From Carnobacterium gallinarum DSM 4847 (lineage in GTDB: Bacteria > Bacillota > Bacilli > Lactobacillales > Carnobacteriaceae), in contig NZ_JQLU01000005.1 of the NCBI RefSeq assembly GCF_000744375.1, forward strand, positions 2,279,496 to 2,343,495: a stretch of DNA of 64,000 bases. Reading direction: 5' to 3'. The notes under the pieces are model-generated. The model was not told the DNA's origin and searched no databases. It was given only the letters and a program-made list of their open reading frames with translations. The stretch's first letter is position 1. Every line of letters starts with the position of its first letter. Below, one piece after another: positions 43,077 through 51,356 of this stretch. A program made the translations under genes and the position numbers.

Positions 43077-43307
43077 ATGAATCTTCCATCTTTAATTGTG
43101 TTAGTTCTAATTGTTGGTTTAGTTATTTTCTTTCTAGCTCGTAGCTTTAAAGGACTAAAATCAGGTGAAAGTCAATGCTCTGGGTGTACAGTAACTAGCT
43201 GTCCTTTGAGTAGTTACGCGACTAAAGCTCAAGATGACAGCAACCAATCAATCTGTTGCCAAAAAGAAAGTGATAGGTTAAATGAAAATGGTCATCCTGT
43301 GACTTAA
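43077..43307 (+). CDS. FeoB-associated Cys-rich membrane protein
   Basis: A 76-residue protein: one N-terminal membrane helix (LPSLIVLVLIVGLVIFFLAR) and a short Cys-rich tail with QCSGCTVTSCPL and QSICCQKE (five Cys). This is the PF12669-type small protein that often follows feoB and is proposed to assist iron delivery or act like FeoC. Start ATG 43077 with GAGGGG upstream. It is the last gene before the feo terminator. Confidence 0.85.
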   Translation: MNLPSLIVLVLIVGLVIFFLARSFKGLKSGESQCSGCTVTSCPLSSYATKAQDDSNQSICCQKESDRLNENGHPVT

Positions 43308-43321
43308 CTATTAAATAAAGA

Positions 43322-43365
43322 AAAAACTACGACAGATCATTCAATTGGTCTGTCGTAGTTTTTTT
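43322..43365 (+). terminator. Terminator of the feo operon
   Basis: AAAACTACGACAGA pairs with TCTGTCGTAGTTTT across a 15-base region, then T run. Confidence 0.92.
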
Positions 43366-43447
43366 GCTTAATGATACGTTTAAGGTGGTTTTTTTGAGAT
43401 AGATTCAGTACACTTAAATAAAGAAGAAAATTAGGAGGAGATGAGAA

Positions 43448-44086
43448 ATGAAGGGTGTTTTAAGTTTTATTATCTTATTGTTGGTGGCAATAGTTATTTT
43501 AGTAAATCTTCAAAAAAAGAACCGAGTAGACCAGATCTTGATTGAACCTAATTTAGTAGAAGATGTAACAAAGGAAGAGTATGAAACGGTGGTTCTAGAG
43601 ATCGCCAATCTATTATCAATGAATAATCAAGGCTTAGAAGAAAAATTACTTTATTGCATAAATGATTATAGTGGTTACTTTGTTCGTTATCAAGATGAAT
43701 TAGCTTTAAGAGGAATTGAGAATCCAGATAAAATTAGTTTTAAACTAGTTTTATGGTTAGGAATGATTGATGGGTTACAGCAATTGGATTTAGTAAGTAG
43801 CCATGATTGGAAGGATAACTTAGATGGATTTTTAGCGGGAATCCTCTTTACTTCTAAAAAACAAAATAGTCCATTGTCTGTTATCGTAAAACCTAGTGGT
43901 TCAGAAGAAATCTTTGCACCCGAAGCTTTTGCTTTGATTGTAAATCAGCTGCCGACGTTGTATCACTTAGTTAATCTAGACTCTGATGGAGATGAATACA
44001 ACTTAATTGTAGTAGAAGAAACTGTTTTGGTTAAACTACAGAAATTGGCTAAACAGATAAATGTGAAAATAGTGGATTTAAAGTAA
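43448..44086 (+). CDS. DUF6630-like protein with N-terminal membrane anchor
   Basis: A 212-residue protein. Residues 4-20 are a hydrophobic anchor (VLSFIILLLVAIVILVNL); the rest is soluble, with LVLWLGMIDGLQQLDLVSSH, DWKDNLDGFLAGILF and LYHLVNLDSDGDEYNLIVVE. The GxIDGL...DWK pattern recalls the DUF6630 family, which has no known function; this is a weak recognition. A shortened relative follows at 44139, pointing to tandem duplication. Confidence 0.6.
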   Translation: MKGVLSFIILLLVAIVILVNLQKKNRVDQILIEPNLVEDVTKEEYETVVLEIANLLSMNNQGLEEKLLYCINDYSGYFVRYQDELALRGIENPDKISFKLVLWLGMIDGLQQLDLVSSHDWKDNLDGFLAGILFTSKKQNSPLSVIVKPSGSEEIFAPEAFALIVNQLPTLYHLVNLDSDGDEYNLIVVEETVLVKLQKLAKQINVKIVDLK

Positions 44087-44138
44087 AGTGAAGGCAACAT
44101 GACTTGATAATCGAGAGAGTAGGAATGTTGATTAGTGG

Positions 44139-44348
44139 AGAGCTCTAATTTTTGAGTTGGATGACCTGTCTTTACTGGCTCATTATGATTGGAAATACGA
44201 GTTGATTGAGTTTTATGATAGTGTGGCTAAGTTATCTAAAAATAAAGGGATCGAGTTATCTGTTAAAGAACCGGCTAAGTCAAGGGCGTTATTTGCTTCA
44301 CAAGCAATTGCTTGGATCGGTTTTATTCAGTTACCAGATGAAGAGTGA
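44139..44348 (+). pseudogene. Truncated paralogue of the preceding DUF6630-like gene
   Basis: The frame from 44139 reads RALIFELDDLSLLAHYDWKY and ELIEFYDSVAKLSKNKGIEL, then LFASQAIAWIGFIQLP. It aligns with the GMIDGLQQLDLVSSHDWKDN through FAPEAFALIVNQLP part of the preceding protein. There is no start codon with a ribosome binding site (only TTG 44157) and the N-terminal half is absent, so it is a leftover duplicate. Confidence 0.6.
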
Positions 44349-44429
44349 TGACGTTAATATAGTGATGATTTGGTAATTGATAAGGACGTATTTAGCCAAG
44401 CAGAAGAATTGAGGAAGTTAGGGAATTTG

Positions 44430-44477
44430 AACTATTAAATTGAGAATTTTTATTTTCTTGATTTAATAGTTTTTTTA
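44430..44477 (+). terminator. Terminator upstream of the LRR membrane protein
   Basis: AACTATTAAATTGAGAA pairs with TTCTTGATTTAATAGTT, followed by T7. It closes the preceding pair of genes. Confidence 0.85.
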
Positions 44478-44553
44478 TTTTTATTTTGCTATAATTATAT
44501 GTATGATATTATTTGAATTAACAATATGTTTTTTACTGGAAAGGTTGGAGAAA

Positions 44554-46221
44554 ATGAATTTAGCTGGTTTCATTTTATTCTCCGTATTATTTTTAATTGC
44601 GGTTGTAACTGGAATAATCAATGGTACTAAGAATTCCATTCGTTTAAATGAATGGTCAGATCAAAAGAAATTTAAGAGAGTTGTCTTTTTTCAAAAGTTG
44701 TTTATTACTAGAACGATTAAACATATGATTTTGTTATATGGTGGATTTTGTTTATTACTTGCTATACATATCCTCAGAATAATACCGAATACACCAATGA
44801 ATTATGTTTATTTTACTAAGTTTTTGTTGATACTATTTTTTGCCATGATTTGTCTGGAAGTCATTAATAAATTAATGAATACTCAAACAGTTTTTGCTAA
44901 TTTGTATCTTTTATTTTTTATCTTATTGAGTTTATTAATGGGTTTGCTTTCCAATATTGAAAAAATGGGGAACTCAAGTTATCTATTTTTTGCTCTTCTA
45001 TTAGTAGTTTCCATTCGATTTACCTATCTTTTAGTTAGTTTATTGCGAAGCATGAGCTTTTCAACTTTTTTTTATTCATTTATTATGCTTTTTGTTTTTA
45101 GTTTCCTCATTTTACTTAATGGTTTTTTCTTCGGACTGATTTATGTTGGAATAGGAACAGAAAATATGACTAATTCATTTATATCCGCCATCGATACAGA
45201 AAAATTAACAAGATTAAGCGAGTTATCAGCAAGTGGCAAAGGGATGATTAAGTTTACTTTGTATCTTTCTTATATAGGCAATCTGCCTTTTTTTAGTTCG
45301 ATTGAACCGCCTAATAGTGGAGTGAATTTTACTTCCTATCTACCTTATCTAGAGCGGTTATTTGGTTATTTTTTCTCAACGATCTTCATCAGTTATCTAA
45401 TTTTAGGTGAGCTGAAAAATGGGAAAACTAAATTAGAATCTGGGAAAAATAGTAATATTTTATTTAAAGACAATGGATTAGCAAAAGCAATTGGGAAAGA
45501 GCTTTATAAATTGACGAAAGATCCAACTTATTTAAGTAAACAAAAAAGATTTAGAGAAAAGGAATTAAGCAAAATTATTACACTTCATGCATACAATTAT
45601 GAAATCAAAAATTTAGCTGGTTTGGAGTATTTAACTTCTTTACGGGAGTTGGATTTAAGAAATAATTTTATCAAAGATGGAACAAAGATTGCTCATTTAA
45701 CTTATCTTGAAAAGTTGAGTATTAGTAATAATTTGTTAACAGATAGTCACTTTGTAGAAAAACTGATAGATTTAGAAACATTAATTATTGATAAAAATTA
45801 TCTTGAAACTAGCGAAGAATTAGTTAATTTAGAGAAGTTAACCAATTTTTCTGGAAAAGATAACGGTTTTCTGGATATATCTTTCTTACAAAAAAATCTG
45901 AATTTGAGATATATTGATGTCCGTGAGAATCGCTTAAAAAATTTGCCAACTTTTGAAAGTAACGAGAACCGCTTAATTTTAAGGGCTGATAGAAATCGTA
46001 TTATGGCTATTCCAGAATCTAAAGGGGTTCGCTATATTGCTCGTAAACAATTGATCCTAACGAAAGAGATCAAAAGAGTTGAGAAGCAGTTGAAGTCTCA
46101 AAAAGACATGCTGATTTTCAAAGAAGAATATCAATTAAATGAATTGTTATCTTTTCGATATAAGAGTTCTGGGAAGAAGAAACTTTCAGGCAGGGTTAAA
46201 AAGCTGAATACGTTAAAATAA
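44554..46221 (+). CDS. Multi-pass membrane protein with C-terminal leucine-rich repeats
   Basis: A ~555-residue protein in two parts. Residues 1-~300 contain about eight hydrophobic helices (LAGFILFSVLFLIAVVTGII; YFTKFLLILFFAMICLEVIN; FSFIMLFVFSFLILLNGFFF-like segments). Residues ~360-500 contain five or so leucine-rich repeats: LAGLEYLTSLRELDLRNNFI, IAHLTYLEKLSISNNLL, LIDLETLIIDKNYL, LVNLEKLTNFSGKDNGFL and NLRYIDVRENRLKNLP. The last ~50 residues are basic and coiled. The LRR part follows the membrane part and by the positive-inside rule probably faces the cytosol. Start ATG 44554 follows GGTTGGAGAAA; ATG 44503 is in frame but lacks a site. I know no named family with this architecture. Confidence 0.75.
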   Translation: MNLAGFILFSVLFLIAVVTGIINGTKNSIRLNEWSDQKKFKRVVFFQKLFITRTIKHMILLYGGFCLLLAIHILRIIPNTPMNYVYFTKFLLILFFAMICLEVINKLMNTQTVFANLYLLFFILLSLLMGLLSNIEKMGNSSYLFFALLLVVSIRFTYLLVSLLRSMSFSTFFYSFIMLFVFSFLILLNGFFFGLIYVGIGTENMTNSFISAIDTEKLTRLSELSASGKGMIKFTLYLSYIGNLPFFSSIEPPNSGVNFTSYLPYLERLFGYFFSTIFISYLILGELKNGKTKLESGKNSNILFKDNGLAKAIGKELYKLTKDPTYLSKQKRFREKELSKIITLHAYNYEIKNLAGLEYLTSLRELDLRNNFIKDGTKIAHLTYLEKLSISNNLLTDSHFVEKLIDLETLIIDKNYLETSEELVNLEKLTNFSGKDNGFLDISFLQKNLNLRYIDVRENRLKNLPTFESNENRLILRADRNRIMAIPESKGVRYIARKQLILTKEIKRVEKQLKSQKDMLIFKEEYQLNELLSFRYKSSGKKKLSGRVKKLNTLK

Positions 46222-46853
46222 GGAATGGCAGATAGTTCAGTTTCTTATTATCGTGGTAGGTAACTGTAACTACAGAGCTTTTATTGGAGAATTATTTAGA
46301 GCTAGTGGATACTTTGTTAGGCTTTACTGGGGGGCCAGTCAGCCAGCCGGGTACGGTAGGGAATCAATGAAACTTCTTTATGAAGGAGTTGGGGTTTGAA
46401 ATAGAATGATTTATATTTGTTTTTACTTATTCATTGCTAGGTCATTTTGAAAAACTGAATCATTTATCATTTTTATATGTTTATTATTCACGAGCCTTTA
46501 TTTATTTAAACCCGTCAACTAACATCGTTTCTATGAAATTAAATAGTTATCACTTAATTTCAGCTGTATTTCTTATAGTACATGGTATTCGGGTTAAGAT
46601 GATGATGTGAAGTACCCTAGTTCAAAGGGGAACAGTTTAATTTTTATGCCTGTATACTTTTGACGATTGTTCAGTTTTTAAAGATATTACAGCTTTTCAG
46701 TACGATGCCCAATTACACTTTTTCTGAAATGAAACAAGGGCTTAGCTTCGTTCAAGATCCATTTATCCATAGTTTAGGATGATTTTATCTACGAGTTAAT
46801 TAGTTATGCTACAGTAAGCTTGTTACTAAATATTTTATAAGGAGCATGTGTAC
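46222..46853. other. 632-base region upstream of the bacteriocin gene
   Basis: No intact gene. It holds an open-frame remnant (46410-46610) and the bacteriocin promoter region. TTCAGT elements at 46670-46675 and 46696-46701 (26 bases apart) lie where direct repeats for a quorum-sensing response regulator would be expected, but I cannot confirm the consensus. Confidence 0.5.
46410..46610 (+). pseudogene. Possible membrane protein remnant
   Basis: A 66-codon open frame without start codon reads FIFVFTYSLLGHFEKLNHLS, FLYVYYSRAFIYLNPSTNIV, SMKLNSYHLISAVFLIVHGI and RVKMMM. The composition looks like real membrane protein sequence rather than chance, but it follows a TGA directly and has no ribosome binding site. 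It may be the tail of a lost gene of the bacteriocin locus. Confidence 0.35.
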
Positions 46854-47039
46854 ATGAAAAGCGTTAAAGAACTAAATAAAAAAGAAATGCAACAAATTAA
46901 TGGTGGAGCTACCTCTTATGGCAATGGTGTTTATTGTAACAAAAAGAAATGTTGGGTAAACAAGGCAGAAAACAAACAAGCTATTGCTGGAATAGTTATC
47001 GGTGGATGGGCTTCTAGTTTAGCAGGAATGGGACATTAA
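46854..47039 (+). CDS. cbnBM1: Class IIa bacteriocin, carnobacteriocin BM1 variant
   Basis: A 61-residue prepeptide. Leader [18 protein letters not shown] ends in the double-Gly cut site for an ABC peptidase exporter. The 43-residue mature peptide begins [16 protein letters not shown], with the pediocin box YGNGV and two Cys (10 and 15) for a disulfide, and ends in the helical hairpin [18 protein letters not shown]. Compared with carnobacteriocin BM1 as I remember it, it differs at positions 2 (Thr for Ile), 13 (Lys for Glu) and 27 (Ala for Thr). It permeabilises target cells, including Listeria, through the mannose PTS. Start ATG 46854 follows AAGGAG by nine bases. Confidence 0.95.
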   Translation: MKSVKELNKKEMQQINGGATSYGNGVYCNKKKCWVNKAENKQAIAGIVIGGWASSLAGMGH

Positions 47040-47053
47040 AGAGGTATCTAGTC

Positions 47054-47320
47054 ATGATAAAAGATGAAAAAATAAATAAAATCCATGTTTTAGTTAAAAG
47101 TGCGCTTGATAATACGGATGTTAAGAATGATAAAAAACTTTCTTTACTTCTTATGAGAATACAAGAAACATCAATTAATGGAGAACTATTTTACGATTAT
47201 AAAAAGGAATTACAACCAGCTATTAGTATGTACTCTATTCAACATAACTTTCGGGTTCCTGACGATCTAGTAAAACTGTTAGCATTAGTTCAAACCCCTA
47301 AAGCTTGGTCAGGATTTTAA
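47054..47320 (+). CDS. cbiBM1: Carnobacteriocin BM1 immunity protein
   Basis: An 88-residue soluble, helical protein of the class IIa immunity family (EntA_Immun type): KINKIHVLVKSALDNTDVKN, LSLLLMRIQETSINGELFYD and a C-terminal PDDLVKLLALVQTPKAWSGF. It protects the producer by binding the mannose-PTS/bacteriocin complex from inside. It lies 14 bases after the bacteriocin stop and is followed by a terminator, so the two form one operon. Length and position match the known cbiBM1 gene. Confidence 0.92.
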   Translation: MIKDEKINKIHVLVKSALDNTDVKNDKKLSLLLMRIQETSINGELFYDYKKELQPAISMYSIQHNFRVPDDLVKLLALVQTPKAWSGF

Positions 47321-47348
47321 CTTTAGTTCCAGATGAGTTAAAATCATA

Positions 47349-47391
47349 AAAAATAAGGAATGCTGTTAAATCAGCGTTCCTTATTTTTTTA
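47349..47391 (+). terminator. Terminator of the bacteriocin operon
   Basis: AAAAATAAGGAATGCTG pairs with CAGCGTTCCTTATTTTT, T-rich tail. Confidence 0.9.
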
Positions 47392-47619
47392 TTCAATCAT
47401 ACTATAACTTTACTTAAAGATGTTCAATGGACTTTTATAGAAATGCTTTATACAAAAGATCATATTGAAATATAGCTGTTTTCCAAGATTTCGACATTTC
47501 TGTACGGTTCAGCCCTTTTGTAACGTTATTGTAACATTTCTAAACGATAGGATTTTTCCAATTAACGAAGATTATTGGGAAGACTCTATTTATTTGATTA
47601 GATATTTCTAGTTAGTTCG

Positions 47620-48012
47620 TTAAAGATCGCCAGTTAAAAATTGAGCCTTTCCGTAACCAAAACTCCAATCCTCATCTTCTGTAACAATCATTGAGACAAA
47701 GAGGTTTTTTGATTCAATGTGACAGACTTCCTCAAGTTGCTGAGCGAGTTGTTGATAGAATTGTTCTTTTTGGGTCTGGTTTCTTTTTCGAGTAATCACG
47801 GTAAAAGAAAGCATTTTTTTTGGATCACGTTGAAAGCCTAAGCCAGTGTCTTCTAAAATCATTTCATAAGGTTTGTGTTGAGTGACAATCTGGTAACGAT
47901 CACCTGCAGGCACGTTGAATACATCTAAAGTTACTGCATAGGCAACATCTAAAATTGCTTTAATCTCTGATTCTGTTGGACCTTCAATAAGGTCTAATTT
48001 TAGTAAGGGCAT
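47620..48012 (-). CDS. Tautomerase-family protein
   Basis: A 130-residue member of the tautomerase superfamily (PF14552 type). The catalytic Pro is residue 2 (MPLLKLDLIEG), exposed when Met is removed. Other features are VTQHKPYEMILEDTGLGFQR and SFTVITRKRNQTQKEQFYQQ. Substrate is unknown. It follows the iolR gene in the same direction with 18 bases between them, so the two probably form an operon, which suggests a side role in inositol or keto-acid metabolism. Confidence 0.85.
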   Translation of the reverse strand: MPLLKLDLIEGPTESEIKAILDVAYAVTLDVFNVPAGDRYQIVTQHKPYEMILEDTGLGFQRDPKKMLSFTVITRKRNQTQKEQFYQQLAQQLEEVCHIESKNLFVSMIVTEDEDWSFGYGKAQFLTGDL

Positions 48013-48030
48013 TAAACTACCTCCATAAGT

Positions 48031-48786
48031 TTAATTACAAAATAAAAGTTCAATATTATTTTGTTGGCAAAATTCTTGGTATTCTTTTGGCATATCTCGT
48101 GTTGTAATGATTGCTTTGACTTTTTGCAAAGGAGCGTAGGTTAGCAGTGTCGAATGATCGAATTTTGACTGGTCGACAAGTAAGTAAATTTCTTTGGCTT
48201 TTTCAGCAATGATTGATTTAATATGATGTTCCATTAAATCAGAATTTGTTAAGCCGTTGGCGATTGAAACTCCTGTAGCAGTCATAAAAGCTTTACTAAT
48301 ATTATAAGGTATAGCGTTTTTTTGCGTATCCAGCTCAACAAAAGAACGAGTTTTGCGTTTATATGTTTTCCCGATTAACACAAGTTCAACATTGTTCATT
48401 GCTGCTGCTGCATTGATAATATCGAGATTGTTGGTTAAAGTAGTAAAAGCTAAGTTTGGATCGACTGTATTCAGAATTTTGCTAGTAGTTGTACCAGAGT
48501 CAATAAAGATAATGTCATTAGCATGAATCAAAGATGAAGCCCTTAATGCAATGGCTTCTTTATTTTCTTTGTTGTGAACAGTACGATTTTCAAAAGAAAT
48601 AAGGGGAGTTGTTAGAGAAACGACACCACCATATACTTTTCTTAGTTTGCCACTTTTTTCTAGTTGATTAATGTCTCTACGAATTGTATTTTTAGATACG
48701 TTAAAGACTTGGCAAAGTTCATCTAACGAAGTACTATCTTGTTTTTGAATGTAAGCTTCAATTTGTTGAATGCGCTGTAGTTTCAT
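48031..48786 (-). CDS. iolR: DeoR-family regulator of the inositol operon
   Basis: A ~251-residue DeoR-type repressor. Residues 1-57 hold the HTH (LQRIQQIEAYIQKQDSTSLD, VSKNTIRRDINQLEKSGKLR), with the KVYGGVV linker, and residues ~75-230 the sugar-binding DeoRC domain (ANDIIFIDSGTTTSKILNTV, EIYLLVDQSKFDHSTLLTYA). It is divergent from iolA and should repress the operon until the inducer 2-deoxy-5-keto-gluconate 6-phosphate (as in Bacillus) appears. Start ATG 48786 follows GAAAGGTGA; a GTG at 48801 overlaps that site. Confidence 0.87.
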   Translation of the reverse strand: MKLQRIQQIEAYIQKQDSTSLDELCQVFNVSKNTIRRDINQLEKSGKLRKVYGGVVSLTTPLISFENRTVHNKENKEAIALRASSLIHANDIIFIDSGTTTSKILNTVDPNLAFTTLTNNLDIINAAAAMNNVELVLIGKTYKRKTRSFVELDTQKNAIPYNISKAFMTATGVSIANGLTNSDLMEHHIKSIIAEKAKEIYLLVDQSKFDHSTLLTYAPLQKVKAIITTRDMPKEYQEFCQQNNIELLFCN

Positions 48787-48801
48787 GTAGTCACCTTTCA
48801 C

Positions 48802-48857
48802 TAATTAAATTTGATACAGTTACTATAACATGTTACCAAAAGTTAATCAATATATGT
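48802..48857 (-). promoter_or_regulatory. iolR promoter with an IolR-like box
   Basis: On the minus strand TTGATT and TATAGT are 17 bases apart. Between them the plus-strand reading TTACCAAAAGT (48833-48843) fits the Bacillus IolR consensus WRAYCAADARD at 10 of 11 positions, which points to autoregulation. Confidence 0.6.
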
Positions 48858-48933
48858 GCAAAAATGTAATTGTTAAATAAATGACTGAGCAGTAAATATA
48901 ACGAGTAATATAAAGAGAAGTTGAAAAAATAGA

Positions 48934-48996
48934 TTGACAGAGGGCAAACATTAATTGTAGAATATAACCAAGAGTTACTCAATAATAACCAAGATA
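48934..48996 (+). promoter_or_regulatory. iol operon promoter with tandem IolR-like boxes
   Basis: TTGACA (48934-48939), 18-base spacer and TAGAAT (48958-48963) form the promoter. TAACCAAGAGT (48965-48975) matches the IolR consensus WRAYCAADARD fully, and TAACCAAGATA (48986-48996) matches at all but one position. The two boxes are exactly 21 bases (two helical turns) apart and cover the transcription start. Confidence 0.75.
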
Positions 48997-49041
48997 TACT
49001 CGTTTGATAGTGAAATAAATTGAGAAAGAAGTGAATTGTTT

Positions 49042-50502
49042 ATGGTAGCTAGTCGGCAATTAAAGAACTATATTGGAGGAAAATGGGTAGAAAGTCAGAC
49101 AGAAGAATATGAAAGCGTTTTTAATCCAGCGACAAAAGAAGAGCTCTGTCAAGTTCCACTATCAACAAAGGAAGATTTGAATGTGGCTGTCAGTATCGCT
49201 GAAGAGGCATTTGAAAAATGGAAGCAAATCGGTGTACCACGTAGAGCTAGGATATTATTTAATTATCAACAATTATTAGTAAAAAATAAAGAAGAGTTAG
49301 CTCATTTAATTACGATCGAAAATGGCAAGAACTTAACAGAAGCTAGGGGCGAAGTTCAACGGGGGATTGAAAATGTTGAATTTGCTGCTGGAGCACCAAC
49401 CTTAATGATGGGAGATTCATTGGCAACAATTGCGACAGATGTGGAGGCTGCTAATTATCGTTATCCGATTGGCGTAGTTGGAGGAATCACTCCATTTAAC
49501 TTCCCAATGATGGTTCCTTGTTGGATGTTTCCAATGGCAATCGCTTGCGGCAATAGTTTTATATTAAAACCTTCAGAACGTACACCATTATTAGCAGAAC
49601 GGTTAGTTGAATTATTTACGGAGGCAGGGTTGCCACCAGGAGTCTTTAATTTAGTCTATGGAGCAAAAGAAATTGTTAATGGAATGTTAGAACATCCAGA
49701 AGTGAAAGCGATATCATTCGTAGGGTCGAAGCCTGTAGGGGAATATGTATTTAAAGAAGGCAGCAAACACTTGAAACGTGTGCAAGCATTAACAGGTGCT
49801 AAAAATCATTCTATTGTACTGGCAGATGCCAATATAGAAGATGCAGCAACAAACATTTTATCTGCAGCATTTGGTTCGGCTGGAGAACGATGTATGGCTT
49901 GTGCAGTTGTAACGGTGGCAGAGAGCGTTGCTGATGAATTTGTTCAACGTTTAGTTGAAAAAGCCCAAAAGATGACAATTGGTAATGGATTAGATGATGG
50001 TGTCTTTTTAGGTCCAGTTATTCGTGAAGAAAATCAACAAAGAACAATCAACTATATCGAAAAAGGTGTAGCAGAAGGAGCCGTTCTAAAATTAGATGGA
50101 CGAGAAAATAGTCCAGCAGAAGGGTATTTTGTTGGCCCAACAATTTTTGATCAGGTAACAACTGACATGGTCATTTGGCAAGATGAGATTTTTGCTCCAG
50201 TATTATCAATTATTCGTGTCAAAGATTTAAAAGAAGCGATTCAAACGGCGAATCAATCGGAATTTGCTAATGGTGCTTGTCTATTTACGAATAATGCAGC
50301 AGCGATTCGCTTTTTCAGAGAAACGATTGACGCTGGGATGTTAGGGATTAATCTGGGAGTGCCTGCTCCGATGGCATTCTTCCCATTCTCAGGTTGGAAA
50401 TCTTCGTTTTATGGAACGCTACATTGTAATGGAAAAGACAGTGTCGATTTTTATACTCATAAGAAAGTTGTGACAGCTAGATATCCACAATCTGAAATTT
50501 AA
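49042..50502 (+). CDS. iolA: Methylmalonate-semialdehyde / malonate-semialdehyde dehydrogenase
   Basis: A ~486-residue CoA-acylating aldehyde dehydrogenase. [20 protein letters not shown] near residues 148-167 is the MMSDH signature; the catalytic Cys is in [12 protein letters not shown] near 283, and [14 protein letters not shown] is diagnostic of this subfamily. It performs the last step of inositol breakdown, malonate semialdehyde to acetyl-CoA and CO2 with NAD. First gene of the operon, directly behind the IolR-like boxes. Start ATG 49042 after GAAGTGA. Confidence 0.93.
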   Translation: MVASRQLKNYIGGKWVESQTEEYESVFNPATKEELCQVPLSTKEDLNVAVSIAEEAFEKWKQIGVPRRARILFNYQQLLVKNKEELAHLITIENGKNLTEARGEVQRGIENVEFAAGAPTLMMGDSLATIATDVEAANYRYPIGVVGGITPFNFPMMVPCWMFPMAIACGNSFILKPSERTPLLAERLVELFTEAGLPPGVFNLVYGAKEIVNGMLEHPEVKAISFVGSKPVGEYVFKEGSKHLKRVQALTGAKNHSIVLADANIEDAATNILSAAFGSAGERCMACAVVTVAESVADEFVQRLVEKAQKMTIGNGLDDGVFLGPVIREENQQRTINYIEKGVAEGAVLKLDGRENSPAEGYFVGPTIFDQVTTDMVIWQDEIFAPVLSIIRVKDLKEAIQTANQSEFANGACLFTNNAAAIRFFRETIDAGMLGINLGVPAPMAFFPFSGWKSSFYGTLHCNGKDSVDFYTHKKVVTARYPQSEI

Positions 50503-50523
50503 AGAAAGGCGGTTTGTTAAACC

Positions 50524-51342
50524 ATGTCTCATTTGAAATATCAAGGAGTAGCAGAAAAATTAAGTGAAGGCGTTACTCTCTTACAAAAAATTGATGGAAC
50601 CAATGCTCCGTTAAACTATATCGAAGCAAAAGTATTGGCTATGGCGACTTCTAGTGAGTATCAAGAAATACTTGAAAAAAAAGAAGTCTGTGTCGTTGTA
50701 TTAACAGGCAAAGTCATGGTATCTGATAGTCAGCAAACATTTGCACATCTTGGTACAAGGAAATCAGTTTTTGAAAAGATTCCCACAGATAGTGTCTATC
50801 TTTCAGCCGGAGAGACTCTGACTATTCAAGCTGAAACAGACGCAAAAGTAATTCTTTGCTATGCCCCCTCGGAAAAAAAACTACCCACGGCATTAATTAA
50901 AGCCACAGACAATCAGATTGAGCATCGCGGCATTTATCAAAATCAACGTTTAGTTCATACTATTCTCTCTGATACTAGTCCAGTATCAGAGAAGTTACTA
51001 GTAGTTGAAGTCTTTACAGATGGCGGGAATTGGTCAAGCTATCCACCGCATAAGCATGATGAGGACAATCTTCCGAATGAATCCCTATTAGAAGAAACGT
51101 ATTATCATGAAATGGATCCTTCCCAAGGATTTGTATTTCAAAGAGTGTATACCGATGATCGTTCATTGGATGAAACTATGACCGTTGAAAATGGAGAAAT
51201 GGTGGTTGTTCCAAAAGGGTATCATCCAGTTGCTGTTCCGGATGGTTATGATAGCTATTATTTGAATATAATGGCTGGTCCTATCAAAAAATGGCAATTT
51301 AAGAACGATGTAGCTCATGAATGGATAATAGATCGAAAGTAA
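50524..51342 (+). CDS. iolB: 5-deoxy-glucuronate isomerase
   Basis: A 272-residue bicupin isomerase. The metal-site motif GGNWSSYPPHKHDEDNLPNE near residues 163-182 and EETYYHEMDPSQGFVFQRVY are highly typical of IolB, as is VVVPKGYHPVAVPDGYDSYY near 228-247. It converts 5-deoxy-D-glucuronate to 5-dehydro-2-deoxy-D-gluconate. It lies 21 bases after iolA with AAAGGCGG as ribosome binding site. Confidence 0.95.
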   Translation: MSHLKYQGVAEKLSEGVTLLQKIDGTNAPLNYIEAKVLAMATSSEYQEILEKKEVCVVVLTGKVMVSDSQQTFAHLGTRKSVFEKIPTDSVYLSAGETLTIQAETDAKVILCYAPSEKKLPTALIKATDNQIEHRGIYQNQRLVHTILSDTSPVSEKLLVVEVFTDGGNWSSYPPHKHDEDNLPNESLLEETYYHEMDPSQGFVFQRVYTDDRSLDETMTVENGEMVVVPKGYHPVAVPDGYDSYYLNIMAGPIKKWQFKNDVAHEWIIDRK

Positions 51343-51356
51343 AGGAGAAGATGTAG

